Part shown: piece after piece, positions 11,815 to 22,198 of the stretch
Position numbering within the stretch: position 1 is the stretch's first letter
How the letters are laid out: each line of letters opens with the position of its first letter
Assembly (NCBI GenBank): GCA_031308135.1
Contig: JAHLJT010002630.1
Location: 94,594,141-94,658,140, forward strand
Length of the DNA stretch: 64,000 nt
Source of the DNA: Acheta domesticus
Lineage: Eukaryota > Arthropoda > Insecta > Orthoptera > Gryllidae
Reading direction: 5' to 3'
Made by a program: the position numbers and the translations under genes
Notes under the pieces: generated by a model
The model's database searches: none
What the model was told of the DNA's origin: nothing
What the model saw: only the letters and a program-made list of their open reading frames with translations

Positions 11815-11989
11815 CAGAGGCGTATCTAGGTATTCAGGCGCCCATGGCATGTATAGAGTTTGCGCCCCTGTGAGAATGCTTGAAATTAAAGGTTGTTATT
11901 TGTTTTAACGAGGTATACGGTAAATAGCGCCCTTTGTGAGTGGCGCCCATGGCACGTGCCATGTCCGCCATACCGTAGTTACACCACTG
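11815..11989. mobile_element. hAT-like MITE with 8-bp target duplication
   Basis: A 175-bp element flanked by identical CTTCCAGG (11807-11814 and 11990-11997), the 8-bp duplication expected of hAT. The ends are inverted: CAGAGGCGTATCTAGG on the left, CAGTGGTGTAACTACGG on the right (reverse-complemented). GGCGCCCATGGCA occurs near both ends. No coding capacity. It abuts the SINE on one side and palindromic MITE copy 2 on the other. Confidence 0.8.
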
Positions 11990-11997
11990 CTTCCAGG

Positions 11998-12255
11998 TAT
12001 ACTGCGATTTTTCTAAGAGCGACTCTCAAGGAAACTCAAATCCCATCTTCGCGATGGAATATGTCACGGCATTTCGCTTCTTTTCTCGGTCTTGCCGGTA
12101 GAAGTCGCCTTGATCGCAAGCACTGCTTCATACGGTCGCGATCGTGCGAAATCTAGCGGAACGACTGAGAAAGACGCGAAATGCCGTGACATATTCCATC
12201 GCGAAGATGGGATTTGAGTTTCCTTGAGAGTCGCTCTTAGAAAAATCGCAGTATA
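11998..12255. mobile_element. Palindromic MITE, copy 2 (perfect 80-bp arms)
   Basis: The outer 80 bp at each end (11998-12077 and 12176-12255) are exact inverted repeats. They begin TATACTGCGATTTTTCTAAG and end GGCATTTCGC / GCGAAATGCC. The 98-bp centre is a looser palindrome carrying cggtc..gatcgcaagcactgcttcatacggtcgcgatc. No coding capacity. Its two arms would fold into a very stable hairpin. Confidence 0.85.
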
Positions 12256-13128
12256 GATACGGACTGGGCCGGCCCTATTGGCAGCCCTCGCAATCCGCGT
12301 GCCATCGGCGAGCGTGGGCGTTGTCGTCACCGCACACGAAGGAGACCTTGACTTCGCGGGACTGCTCGCAGTAATTGATAACGAGCGCACCCGTGCGAGA
12401 ACTCTCGCATGCTATACCCCATGCTCTTCTTTATTTTTGCATTTCCATATTAATCCTGTAATGTGTATATTTCTTCAAGACCCTCTTTTCCTCCGTCACT
12501 TGTTCTAGATGTCACCTATGTAATACACCCTCACTCAATACAAACTATACCTATTTAATTAAGTTAATTAAATTAAACTATTCTTATTTAATTACGTTAA
12601 TTAATTCTTATTTAACTTTATTATCGAGAAAAGATGTGTACCAATTTAATAAATCGTATAGAACATAAGTAATTAATAATGTCACATACAGTTGCAGATT
12701 CTACAGGCTCTGAACAGGTGGGGTAGAATCAAGACGCATCAAACCAGCAAAAATGTAATAGAGTGGTCAAGAAATTTTAGTTTTTACAGCCCTAAAACGC
12801 TTCGTTTAGGAGTTATTTAGCGATAAAGATTGAAAAATCTTGACGTGCATTGCGGGCTGCGTTTTACATTAATATTTATATGGATTTTAAAACAAATCCT
12901 TCGTATTTTTAAAGTCAAAGTGCAATTCGTCACGTCTCCGTGAAATTCTCTTTCTCTAGAAACCTCATTTATAAAGATTAGTGGCGTATGAGAGCCGCAA
13001 AGGGAAGGTATACTTCTGAAATAATATAGGAGACGATCTTCAACAGCTTTCAGTCCACCCCGATGAGGTGCTTGTTGACATCCACGAGCAAGCCAGTGCT
13101 ATTACGGAGGACTATAGTGCGATTTTAA
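12256..13128. other. No gene recognised
   Basis: A GC-rich start (12256-12420), an AT-rich TTAATTAA-rich stretch (12540-12640) and otherwise unassigned sequence. No conserved coding sequence seen. Confidence 0.4.
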
Positions 13129-13344
13129 CGCAAAATTAGACGCAGTCCGTGACGTGGCGAAGTGACTCATGGCGAGTTTCTGATTACCACCGCTTACGGA
13201 ACTCGCACTCGTGCGCGGGTCCAATAAACAGTGGTAATCATGGTGTAAGAATATATTACATACATGGTGTATATTTACGCCATGGTGGTAATCAGAAACT
13301 CACCAAGAGTCACATTACGTCACGGACCTGCGTCTAATTTTGCG
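13129..13344. mobile_element. Inverted-repeat MITE, second family
   Basis: Arms of about 70 bp: the left begins CGCAAAATTAGACGCAG and runs to GAGTTTCTGATTACCACC; the right arm reads the same in reverse complement with a few changes. The loop is about 75 bp. Just left of it lies ctatagtgcgatttt, which looks like an end of the TATACTGCG palindromic family. Confidence 0.7.
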
Positions 13345-13571
13345 TCTAGCCTAACAAACGCGCGCGCGATCTTTCCTGTCACCATTCTCCACTTCTCGCT
13401 CCGCCCCCTTGACATACCTACGGAACACCTGTCTGGAGCTCACAGCTTGTGCGGGTGGAAGGGGGATCCCCGAGGGTGGAATCGCTCGCTAATCGACGAG
13501 GTTAGCGTCGGATTTCGCTTTCCTGCGGGGGAGGAACATCCGGCTTTCAGTTCACTGACAGGTCGAAATAC

Positions 13572-13806
13572 TATACTTCGGTTTTTCTTTCTTGGCGCAC
13601 GGGGGTGTGTCAATAAAATGGAATATCTCACGGTATTTCGCGTCGTTCTCGGTTGTGCCGCTAGGAGTCGCATGATCGCGACTCTATCGAGCAGTGCTGG
13701 CGATCATGCGACTCCTGGCTGCACAACGGAGAACGACGCGAAATAATGTGAGATATTCCATTTTATTGACACCCCCGGTGCGCACAGGAAGAAAAACCGA
13801 AGTATA
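13572..13806. mobile_element. Palindromic MITE, copy 3
   Basis: A 235-bp near-palindrome very similar to copy 1: TATACTTCGGTTTTTCTTTC at the left, the mirrored ...GAAAAACCGAAGTATA at the right, and the core CGCATGATCGCGA. Its right TATA end runs straight into copy 4. Confidence 0.78.
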
Positions 13807-14089
13807 TAGTGCGATTTTTATGAATTTAGCTTCTCAAGCCCCACCATGACCACGATAGATCATCACACGGCATTTCGCATCTTTCTCGATCTTGCCGCAT
13901 CGATCTTGCCATCTCGATCATGCGACATCTATGTCGGCGGCATCTATGTCAGCGGCATGATCCGCAAGCACTGCTTGATACTCTCGCGATCAAGCGATAT
14001 CTAGCGGCACGAGTGAGAAAGACGCGAAATACCGTGACATATTATATCGTAAAGACGGGCCATGAGAGGCAAAGTTAGAAAAATCATAT
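13803..14089. mobile_element. Palindromic MITE, copy 4
   Basis: Begins TATAGTGCGATTTTTATG, sharing the TATA junction with copy 3, and ends ...TTAGAAAAATCATATT. It carries the family core (cacggcatttcgc / gcgaaataccgtgaca) and an internal expansion of 'atgtcggcggcatctatgtcagcggcatga'-type short repeats at 13931-13962. More diverged than copies 1-3. Confidence 0.68.
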
Positions 14090-14995
14090 TTCATCAATGT
14101 GTCGGTCCATCACATTATCATATTACTGAAACCCTTCTTCAAAAGACATGCCTGATTTTCTGTTGAAGGTTTGGACAACCGCTACTGTAGAAACACGTAA
14201 GCTGCCTTTCGTCAGATCCTTCTCACTTATCAGTTTGTTATCGTCAAACCCGCAGTGTTGAATTACCACGCGACGATTACGAGGGAAAGACAGAGAGGGA
14301 GATATGTTGAGACAAACAACGCAGGCAGGCGGGGTAATATTTGTAGCTTTGCCTACGTAGGCCACGCTCAGGCATCCGCAGTGGAAGGTTTTTTGACTCT
14401 GGGAGACCTCTAGCTGAATGTGACGTCTGTTTGTTTGTTTGTTTGTTTGGTCAAAAACAGTAAAAATTGTGTGACTTTGGGGAAAGAGATTATCTGCGCA
14501 CATTTTCTTGAGGCCCAGAATTTAAAGAAAAAAAAAAACACGTCGCCGACACTTTAAACTCCCTTCGGTTGTTTGACTTCTTTTTTTCTTCTAGTCGCCT
14601 TCGTCTTCTTCGTATTTGTTTTGTCCAGTTGTCTTGGTCGTCTTCCGTTTTCTTCTTCGTCGTCGTCTTCGCCTTTTCTCTCTCTCTCTTCGTCGGTATT
14701 GGTACTGGAGTTTAATCAACGCCACCTTCACCTAATTAGGTGGCGTTGATTTAGTTCCCGGCATACTCACCGAGATCGCAGCGCCAAATTACGAAAAAGC
14801 ACGTTTTTGGAAATTTCTTAGTATTTTATGACCAAATCTGAAAACAACTTATCAGTTCCCCATCAGGAGACCGTGACGCGTCGAATGACACCTCGTATGT
14901 CTCGCTTGGTGCACGAGGAGAGACGGAAGACCCGTGAGAGACGGAACCGCAAATCCGCACGTGCACCAAGACTTTACTCAAATACTATACAAGGA
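14090..14995. other. Repeat-derived region; no gene recognised
   Basis: Contains a (GTTT)n run at about 14430-14450. A block at 14451-14530 (ATCTGCGCACATTTTCTTGAG) recurs at 17570-17650 inside the Harbinger-like element, so this is probably a piece of a related element. A C/T-rich cttcgtcgtcttcg stretch lies at 14580-14700, followed by a hairpin at 14714-14753. Confidence 0.45.
14714..14753. repeat. Short inverted repeat
   Basis: AATCAACGCCACCT and AGGTGGCGTTGATT flank a short loop (tcacctaatt). It stands alone next to a C/T-rich tract. Confidence 0.7.
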
Positions 14996-15221
14996 TATAC
15001 TTTGGTTTTTATTTCTTGGCGCGTGAGGGCCTGTCTTCATGAAGGAACATCTCACGGCATTTCTCGGTCTATCGGTAGAAGTCGCATTATCACCAGCACT
15101 GCTCGATATGGTCGCGATCATGCGAGATCTAGCGGCACGACCGAGAAAGACGCGAAATGCCGTGAGATATTCCATTGTGAAGACAGGCCCCTACGCGCCA
15201 AGAAATAAAAACCCAAGTCTA
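14996..15221. mobile_element. Palindromic MITE, copy 5
   Basis: TATACTTTGGTTTTTATTTC on the left, mirrored by GAAATAAAAACCCAAGT on the right (terminal TATA lost). The core carries CTCACGGCATTTC, GGTCGCGATCATGCGA and GACGCGAAATGCCGTGAG as in the other copies. Confidence 0.75.
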
Positions 15222-15386
15222 CTGCTCGAAATTAGCAGGTTCTTCTCACCGATGTGCAGCGTATTCGCGACGTGGGATTTAATCTCAACGAAGATAAATG
15301 CTTACTGATGCCGACCACGTATTTGAAATATTTGGGTGATCACCTGGGACTATATCGAAAGACAATGATTGCTGAACCCCGCTAAA

Positions 15387-16353
15387 GTCTGATTAAATTA
15401 AGGTGATTGACAGTTGTGTGACGTAAGGACGCATCATCCGTTGCAGCTGCCAACCAGAGAGACGAAACGTATCGACGTTCTGAGTTGCCACTGAAGAACG
15501 GGGAACATTTGAGCATCGGGCAGCGACTCTTCCCTCCCGCCGCCCGCGTTTCAGCCTTTGCTGCGCGCGCGTTTATTCAGTTACGTTGAGGTTAGGGTTT
15601 TCTCGGGCGAGTTTTGTAAATGCGTTTTTTTCGTAGAGCTTTTTTGTGACTGGTTCTTTTTTATTTCCTGTTTGTTTATTTAGTGATAATTTATTTCATT
15701 TCTTTTTATTCGTTTTAATTTATAGTATCATTGACTGGATAATGTCTGAATTACAAGGACGCAGAGGTCGCCCCAGAACAAGTCCTGAAATAACCATGAA
15801 ATCAACCGGAAAGTGTGTACAGACAAGCTCGTGGGAACTGTGAAAGTGTTCGGGAATATTTTGAAAGAGAGACAATGAAAGTCCATTAATTCCCATTTCA
15901 AAAGTGCTTGACCGAACTGCTGTTGTTCTCACAATAAGCAAGAATACGTTCGACAGAATTGGCAAGCAGAAATTTGCAGCAGACGAGGCAGGACCATCTC
16001 ACCTGGAAACATCTGGCAAGAAGCGAACTGTCACTAAGCGTGTCACGAATTTGATTCTTTCCATATTGATGCAATTCGGCGCCACATATACGAGGCGCCA
16101 CGCCACATGTACGCCACGTATACCACATACACGCAGTGTAGGCCGAAATATTTAATTTAGTAAAGAACGCAATGTGTAATCCTTGCAGAACAAGCTGATG
16201 CTTCATACAATGCAAGTAAATGATTTGGTTACTTTTATAAGTATTTTTGAAGTGTGTATTTTCGTGTCCCGGTAACACGTGCTCACTGGTACGCGACGTG
16301 GCAACGTCGCTTCCCTCCACTCGCAAATGTCAATCACCTTAATTTAATCGGAC
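15387..16353. mobile_element. DNA-transposon-like element with 26-bp terminal inverted repeats
   Basis: 15387-15412 (GTCTGATTAAATTAAGGTGATTGACA; first 20 bases GTCTGATTAAATTAAGGTGA) and 16328-16353 are inverted repeats with one mismatch, 967 bp end to end. The interior has short open frames (one beginning MSELQGRRGRPRTS) but no recognisable transposase, so it appears non-autonomous. No clear target duplication could be fixed and the superfamily is unknown. Confidence 0.5.
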
Positions 16354-16767
16354 CTTACGTACGTGCCTGCGACATTTCTTCGGAATCCTCGCTTCGCCAT
16401 GTCGGTCGCAAGAATGATCGGGTGGATATCTCTGGCGTCCAATGGATCTTTTACCTTGTCCCGAACGGTCGTCCGTCTGCAACCGGAGGCGCTGGCCCGG
16501 TGTACTCTTTGCGCTGGCCTTCGCAGGCCGTCTGACTCGGCGGCAACGGTGTAAGATATATGTAGTGTTCACTCCCAGACTAAAACTGCAGTTCTTGTGA
16601 GGCTAGTTCTCACAGTTTTCGCATATAAGTGCTGCGATCTTTGGGTCTCATTTGGGCAAGGTCGTGATCCATTCGACAGCTCTGTGGCCAGCTGATTTCA
16701 AATTAAAGGTCAGTGATTTGTCGTTTCGCGGTGGAATTGGTAAAGTCTAGAGCGAACAGTTACGAAA

Positions 16768-16826
16768 ATGGGTAGGAAATGTTTTGTAAAACCGTGTGAT
16801 AGCCACAGTTTAAGATGTCATCTTAA
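16768..16826 (+). pseudogene. THAP-like N-terminus split by a transposon (tentative)
   Basis: An ATG-led frame reading MGRKCFVKPCDSHSLRCHL stops exactly at the Harbinger-like element. MGRKC-x4-C resembles the start of THAP zinc fingers (C-x2-4-C) found in many insect genes and P-type transposases. Beyond the element (from 18246) the frame soon meets a stop. The identification rests on about a dozen residues. Confidence 0.25.
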
Positions 16827-18242
16827 GGGCCGGTTTCACCAAACAAGGAGTGAGAGTTTACTCTGGAGTAAATCATGTTTTACTCGAGAGTAACGTCTTG
16901 CAGCGTTTCACCAACACTTTACTCGAGTGTAAATCGCTTACACGAGAGTAAATTCGTGAGTAAATTTACACCGCGAAAATACGTCGGGTAAACTACGGAG
17001 TAAGCTCAGTTTTCAATATGCGCGTACCTCCGACGTGTTGTTATGGCTCGACGATTGCAAATGATTGTATTTGAAGATGATTCCAGCAATGATTCGGAAG
17101 TATTATCCTCTAGTGCGAAGACAAAGATGGGGGCGGGAGAGAATGGATTGTTTTCTTCCAATTATGACGATGGAGATTTTGTCACGAGGTTATGTTTGGC
17201 CAAATCATCAGTTCTTCTAGTATGGAAAAAACGAATAATTCGCAAACTAATTACAAAACCTAAAAATAAATACAAGAAGTATAATAATTTCACGAACTAT
17301 TTTTTTTCTGAATTGTAGGTATCTTACGATTATAGGCAATCAGTTCAGAGTCCAGATCAAAACAGAATGTCTATTGAGGGCATTTAAACATGTAGCAAAG
17401 TATTTCATTTGTGAAGTACGGTGTTAACTTTATCTGGTACATTATAAGCTGTGGAGGACTTTGTAAATTTCTTTTTTACGGATGAGAATACGAAATAAAG
17501 GTAGTAAATATACGATAAAAGGAAAAATAATAACTTCGAGGACTTCAAGAATTTATTTATTCAGTTAAAAAACAGTAAAAACTGCATATGACGTATGGGG
17601 AGCGAAGATCATCTGCGCACGTTTTCTTGAGTTCCAGAATCCCTTTCCAACATTTTAAATATAATTGAAAGATTAATAATGTTTAAAAATAAAACAAAAT
17701 AAATAATAATAAATTTTTTTAAAAGCGCGAGATTAGTAACAAATGAAAAACTTGACGTTTGCGTACTAATTCATAATATATATTCGAAAAACTGAACTAA
17801 GGCATATTAAGAAATAAATATACGAAAACTAAGAAATCATCTACGCTAACTTAAATCACCAAAACACCACACAAGACCAACGAGTTAGAGATACAATCTC
17901 GTTGCACAAGACTATAACCTAACCTAACATAACCAAGCACGCCGCCGCCGAAAACTCCCAAACTGAAAAATGAAAGAAAATAACCAGTGGTTCCCGTTGG
18001 TCCGCATTGGTTCACAGCATCACAGTCTCTCACGGCCTCTTCAATCGCCCTCTACTGTGTACGAAAAATTGCGCGTTCAGTCGGTTCGCGGAGTAAACCG
18101 GGGAATATATACTCTAGAGTAAAATAACCCTCCAGAAGGGTGGAGAAACGCTTATATTTTACTGGAGTGTAACAATCCCAGAGTAATGCTTACTCTCGAG
18201 TAACTACTCTTAACTTTACTCCACTGTTGGTGAAACCGGCCC
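16827..18242. mobile_element. PIF/Harbinger-like DNA transposon, largely degenerate
   Basis: A 1416-bp element with TAA on both sides (16824-16826, 18243-18245), the 3-bp duplication of PIF/Harbinger. Its ends are inverted repeats beginning GGGCCGGTTTCACCAA; subterminal regions are rich in repeated GAGTAAA / TTTACTC motifs in both orientations. One open frame (17043-17318, plus) begins MARRLQMIVFEDDSSNDSE, acidic and reminiscent of the start of Harbinger proteins, but no catalytic domain follows. Confidence 0.72.
17043..17318 (+). pseudogene. Possible truncated ORF of the Harbinger-like element
   Basis: 91 codons starting MARRLQMIVFEDDSSNDSE with a Ser/Asp-rich N-terminus and a basic KKRIIRKLITKPKNKYKKY tail. 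It lies wholly within the element. It could be the leftover 5' end of the transposase or accessory protein. No DDE motif is visible. Confidence 0.35.
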
Positions 18243-18417
18243 TAAAATATCTTACACCGTGACCCCAAACTAACGGACAAGCGAGAAACTAGCCTCAAAC
18301 TAGCTTCAGAAAATTTGCCTTAAAGGCAAATTTTGACACACCTTTCACCATGCTAGTTGACACATCTTTCACCGTGTCCGCGGCACATGTACACGGTTTA
18401 CGCGCTCGCATAGATCG

Positions 18418-18560
18418 TATACTGCGATTTTTCTAATTTTGCCCCTCAAGGCCCATCTTCACGATGGAATATGTCACGGTATTTCGCGTTTCTCAGCCGT
18501 ACCGCTAGATATCGCATGATCGCGACAGACGCGAAAAATGCAGTTTGATATTCTACCATG
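18418..18560. mobile_element. Palindromic MITE, copy 6 (left half, truncated)
   Basis: Begins TATACTGCGATTTTTCTAAT and keeps the ATGGAATATGTCACGGTATTTCGCG block and the CGCATGATCGCGA core; the right arm is badly diverged. It is followed by a separate small hairpin, CATGGCCGTC...GACGGCCATG (18558-18582). Confidence 0.6.
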
Positions 18561-18599
18561 GCCGTCTCTATACGACGGCCATGAAACTACCCAACACCC

Positions 18600-20420
18600 C
18601 CTGGGTGTTGTTCTACCACAGCTTCTGGGTCGATGACCCCCATCTCGATCAGGTTTTTCGTCCAGTTTCCCTGATCCTTTGAGCAAATGCTGAGATGGTC
18701 TCTTGATTTGCTTCTGGACATAAATGTAATTTGTGCACGTCTTCTAAATTTAAGTGGGAAATATAGTTATTCAAATTATCGTTCTCCATATTGTCGCGGC
18801 AAAAAGTATTATTCTTTCATGAAGAATATGATGAGGGTTAAGGGCACACATTTATAATTAATTTACTTTTGAAAATAGATCTTATTATATAGAAGCGAAT
18901 ATTATTCTATCAATAAAACTTGAAAAAACACTCTTTTTTCTGTATTCAAAATTCGACTAGAATATGGCTTAGGATAGAGATCACAGAATTAATTTCTCCC
19001 CATAGCTCGTCACACACTTTTAACTGTTTTTGACGTAAATAAATCAATCGTGGCTATAGGGGCTTGAGGAGCAGAGTTATAAAGATCGCACTACAGTCTA
19101 TTCGGATCAGTGTTGCCACATGCCGAAAGTGGGAATGAGGAAAGGGAACCGCGAAAATGCGGAATATTCCTCATGAACTCCCCCAGGGAGAGCTACTATT
19201 AGTAGCGCATTCGGAAACTAAGAATATTTCCTGATATTCATCAAATGATTCTTTCATACTTTAAAAAGTCGGTTTGCAATTGCTCCTTCTTCGGGCTTTA
19301 TTATATTTTAAAGCTAAATAATGCTCAACTTTTGCAACTTCCGAGGAAAAATAGGAAGTATTTGATTGAAAATAATTTGGAGTACTAATTATTACGATTA
19401 GTGCATCGTTAATGTACTTATACAGCAAAGGAAAACAGAAATTTAGAATGTATGAAAAGAATTGTGTTAATGTAGTAATTTTCTCCCTTGTTAATTTTTT
19501 GGGGTGTTTGTAAATATGAATATAAATGTTGAATAGAGCTTGTGTTTATATAGGAACATGGAAGGAACCTCCTCGTAGTAACAGTAAAGAACCTCCTGGT
19601 AACAGTAAATAAACTGGCTTTCTTCCGCTAATGTAATTCCTGTGACAGTCTTATGACACTGGTTTAATCTCTAAAAAGTAATAATTGATAGTAAATAAAT
19701 GTAACAGAAATCTAATACACATTTATTTCTGTATGTACGTATGTGTGAATGAATGAGTGTGTGTTCGTATGTGTGTTTCATGTGATTGTTCTGTATATAA
19801 ATTATTGCTCCTTGTTTATTTGTATAACTGTACATATCTTTTCACCAGAGGAATACCCAAATATTTAAAAAAAATCCACATTCTCGAGTATGTAAAACAA
19901 CAAAACAATGAAATATCTTCTGAAACGTCTGTGTCATCTCCGTCGATCTTGGAAGAAATTCTACGGGATATTAGATGTTTTACTTAGGTTTTTTAATACT
20001 TTTAAGTTTCCAGTAATAACAGCAAATGATAAAATTAGACTAGAATGTGAATTATGTTTTCAAAATAATATAATTACATCAAGTTCTTGATCTAGCATAC
20101 ATAAACTACGGTACGAGGGCGTGACCAGCTTACTGACCAATTGGAGCGCTAGAGATGCTACGTTTGTCAATGGGGTCCATTTTCGGCATACAGAAAAAGT
20201 AGAGAGCTACGGGACTGTATTGCTAGATTCTGGTATAGCTACATATTAATCAGCGATCAGTGTGCGGATTTCCTGATGTAAGCAGCAATTTACTGTGGAA
20301 ATGACATGATTTAATTTCGAATTTCTTGGCGGATGTTTGTCCCATCAAATGTCTGCTCTTGCAACACCATCAACACTAAGTGTAGATGGTATTGGCTCTT
20401 GAAATTACCAAACGCAATGT
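18600..20420. other. No gene recognised
   Basis: AT-rich sequence with only short open frames lacking family resemblance. A 20-bp imperfect direct repeat (GAACCTCCT.GTAACAGTAAA) occurs at about 19567-19608. Confidence 0.4.
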
Positions 20421-20421
20421 T

Positions 20422-20598
20422 TATACTGCGATTTTCTTAAATCTGTCCCTGTCAGGAAACAGCTGTTTCACTACCATTCAATCGGGAGCTTATAAGTCGC
20501 TACAGTGACGTCACCATGGTGACATTCAAGTTGCCGATTGCATGAAACCATCAACAGTTGATTCCTGTCAGGGGCAGAGATAAGAAAATCACAGTATA
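20422..20598. mobile_element. 177-bp inverted-repeat MITE related to the TATACTGCG family
   Basis: Ends TATACTGCGATTTTCTTA and, reverse-complemented, TATACTGTGATTTTCTTA. Homology of the arms extends about 60 bp (CCCTGTCAGGAA / TTCCTGTCAGGGG). The extreme ends match the palindromic MITEs but the interior is different, so it is a related family using the same kind of terminus. Confidence 0.75.
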
Positions 20599-20854
20599 GT
20601 GGTAAACAAACACCTTTCGTATCGTCATTGAATTGGTGGCCCGTAAAGAGTTAACGCATGAAATAATTAAACACAATCATGTTTAATTGTGGCTAAATTT
20701 AATATACACACATCGTCATAAAGAACAGAAGGACGAGGCGGATTGCGATCATTGTTGGCAGGTGGGTAGAGAGCACCGCGCATACAAAATGATTACATTT
20801 ACACATTTGTAGGACCAAACTTTATTGCGCTACACGGCCACAAACGGTAAATAT

Positions 20855-21958
20855 TAGTACGGAGTGGGGCCGCCATATTGGCGAACACACGCGTCCAGAT
20901 GACGTGGCATGTAGTTGTACAGGTCTCGAATGGAGTCTTGTGTTAGTCTATCCCATGCAGCTTGCACCTGAGCGCGCAGTTCTTGCAGATTGGTGGGTAG
21001 GGGTGCGATCCTGATCGCACGCTCCATAGCACCCCAAACATTCTCGGTCGAGGAGAGGTCTGGCAATGCTGCTGGCCATGCCAGAGTATCCACGGCTGCA
21101 AGGCATGCTCGGGAGATGGCTACGATGTGCGGACGCGCGTTGTCCAGTTGAAATAGGGCATGGGGCGTGGGCGTTCACGAACGGCAGAGCCACCGGTTGC
21201 AATATCTCCTGAACGTACCGTGCGGCTGTCACAGGACCTCCGAGGAATGCTAACGGTGAACAGGCACCATGTGATATCGCGTCCTACATCACACCAGGCT
21301 GGCAGGACGTGAGATGGGATACCACAAACTGCTCGTCGTGGCTCTTTCCCCACTGCGCCTCCAGACACGGACCTGGTGGTCGTCGCCATCAAGGCAGAAG
21401 CGGGACTCGTCGCTGAAGATGACCCGCTGCCAGTCTCCATGGCTTCAGGTCCGTCGTTCCCGACACCAGGTGAGCCTGTAACGACGATACTGGGGTGTGA
21501 GTGGCAGGGGTCGTAACGGTTGGCGTGCGGCGAGCCTTGCATTCTGCAACCGTCTGCAAATGGTACTGGCACTTACAGGATGTGACAGTGCAGGCTCCAC
21601 AGCCCGCTGAATAGCACCATCCGTTGCCTATTGGATCTGTTCGCGCGTGGAGGACAATCTGTCGGCCCTCCTTTCTCACAGTGCGTGGTGGACGTCAAGA
21701 TCCCGCATTTCGTGTGTGTGTGCTTTCCTCAATCCATTGCCACCAATTACGGGCGATGATGGTATCCGTACGACCGGTGTGGCGCGCAATACGGCGATAT
21801 GACCAACCAGCCTCTCGCACACACACGATGCAACCCCTCTCGAACGCGTCTAACTGGACAACCAGCTGTCGACCGTATGGCCGAGGTATAGTGTACGTGC
21901 AGGTAACGCTCTAGCGACGCTACTCGATGTAATGGCTGGCGCGGCCGTTTGAAGCCAT
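20855..21958 (-). pseudogene. Broken Tc1-type transposase
   Basis: On the minus strand, frame-shifted blocks follow the order of a Tc1-like transposase. An N-terminal helix-turn-helix (LDAFERGCIVCVREAGWSYR, RRIARHTGR) lies at about 21850-21770, followed by THTRNAGS and a middle with HTPVSSLQAHL. The C-terminal catalytic-glutamate region is WPAALPDLSSTENVWGAMER, then AWDRLTQDSIRDLYNYMPRH and a terminal GGPTPY. The conserved 'WPA.SPDLspiEhvWd' context is recognisable, but several frameshifts and in-frame stops make it inactive. Terminal repeats were not located. Confidence 0.82.
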
Positions 21959-22126
21959 GTTATCTAGAACGGTGGGAGCGACGTGACGCCCTTGCCTCCG
22001 ACTCCCCAGTATGCGACCGACAGTGAAAACGAAATCACTACCTTAGCGAATGGTGTGCAAAATACCCACCGAGTTTGCAGCGGATCAGTAGGGTCCTTCG
22101 GGGTACAGCTTTTTTTATGACGATGA

Positions 22127-22198
<72 letters not shown>
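22127..22198. repeat. (GT)n(AT)n(AC)n microsatellite
   Basis: A compound dinucleotide array just upstream of the R1-like LINE; palindromic overall and probably unstable in length. Confidence 0.95.

Noticed and set aside
13264..13746. 160-codon plus-strand frame
   Set aside because: Runs through two MITEs and the sequence between them; a by-product of GC-rich palindromes.
14123..14503. 126-codon minus-strand frame
   Set aside because: Overlaps a (GTTT)n run and a transposon-shared block; no domain recognised.
16339..16572. Basic minus-strand frame (RRVRRPAKAS...)
   Set aside because: Crosses the right end of a TIR element; no family match, though an unlisted retroelement fragment cannot be excluded.
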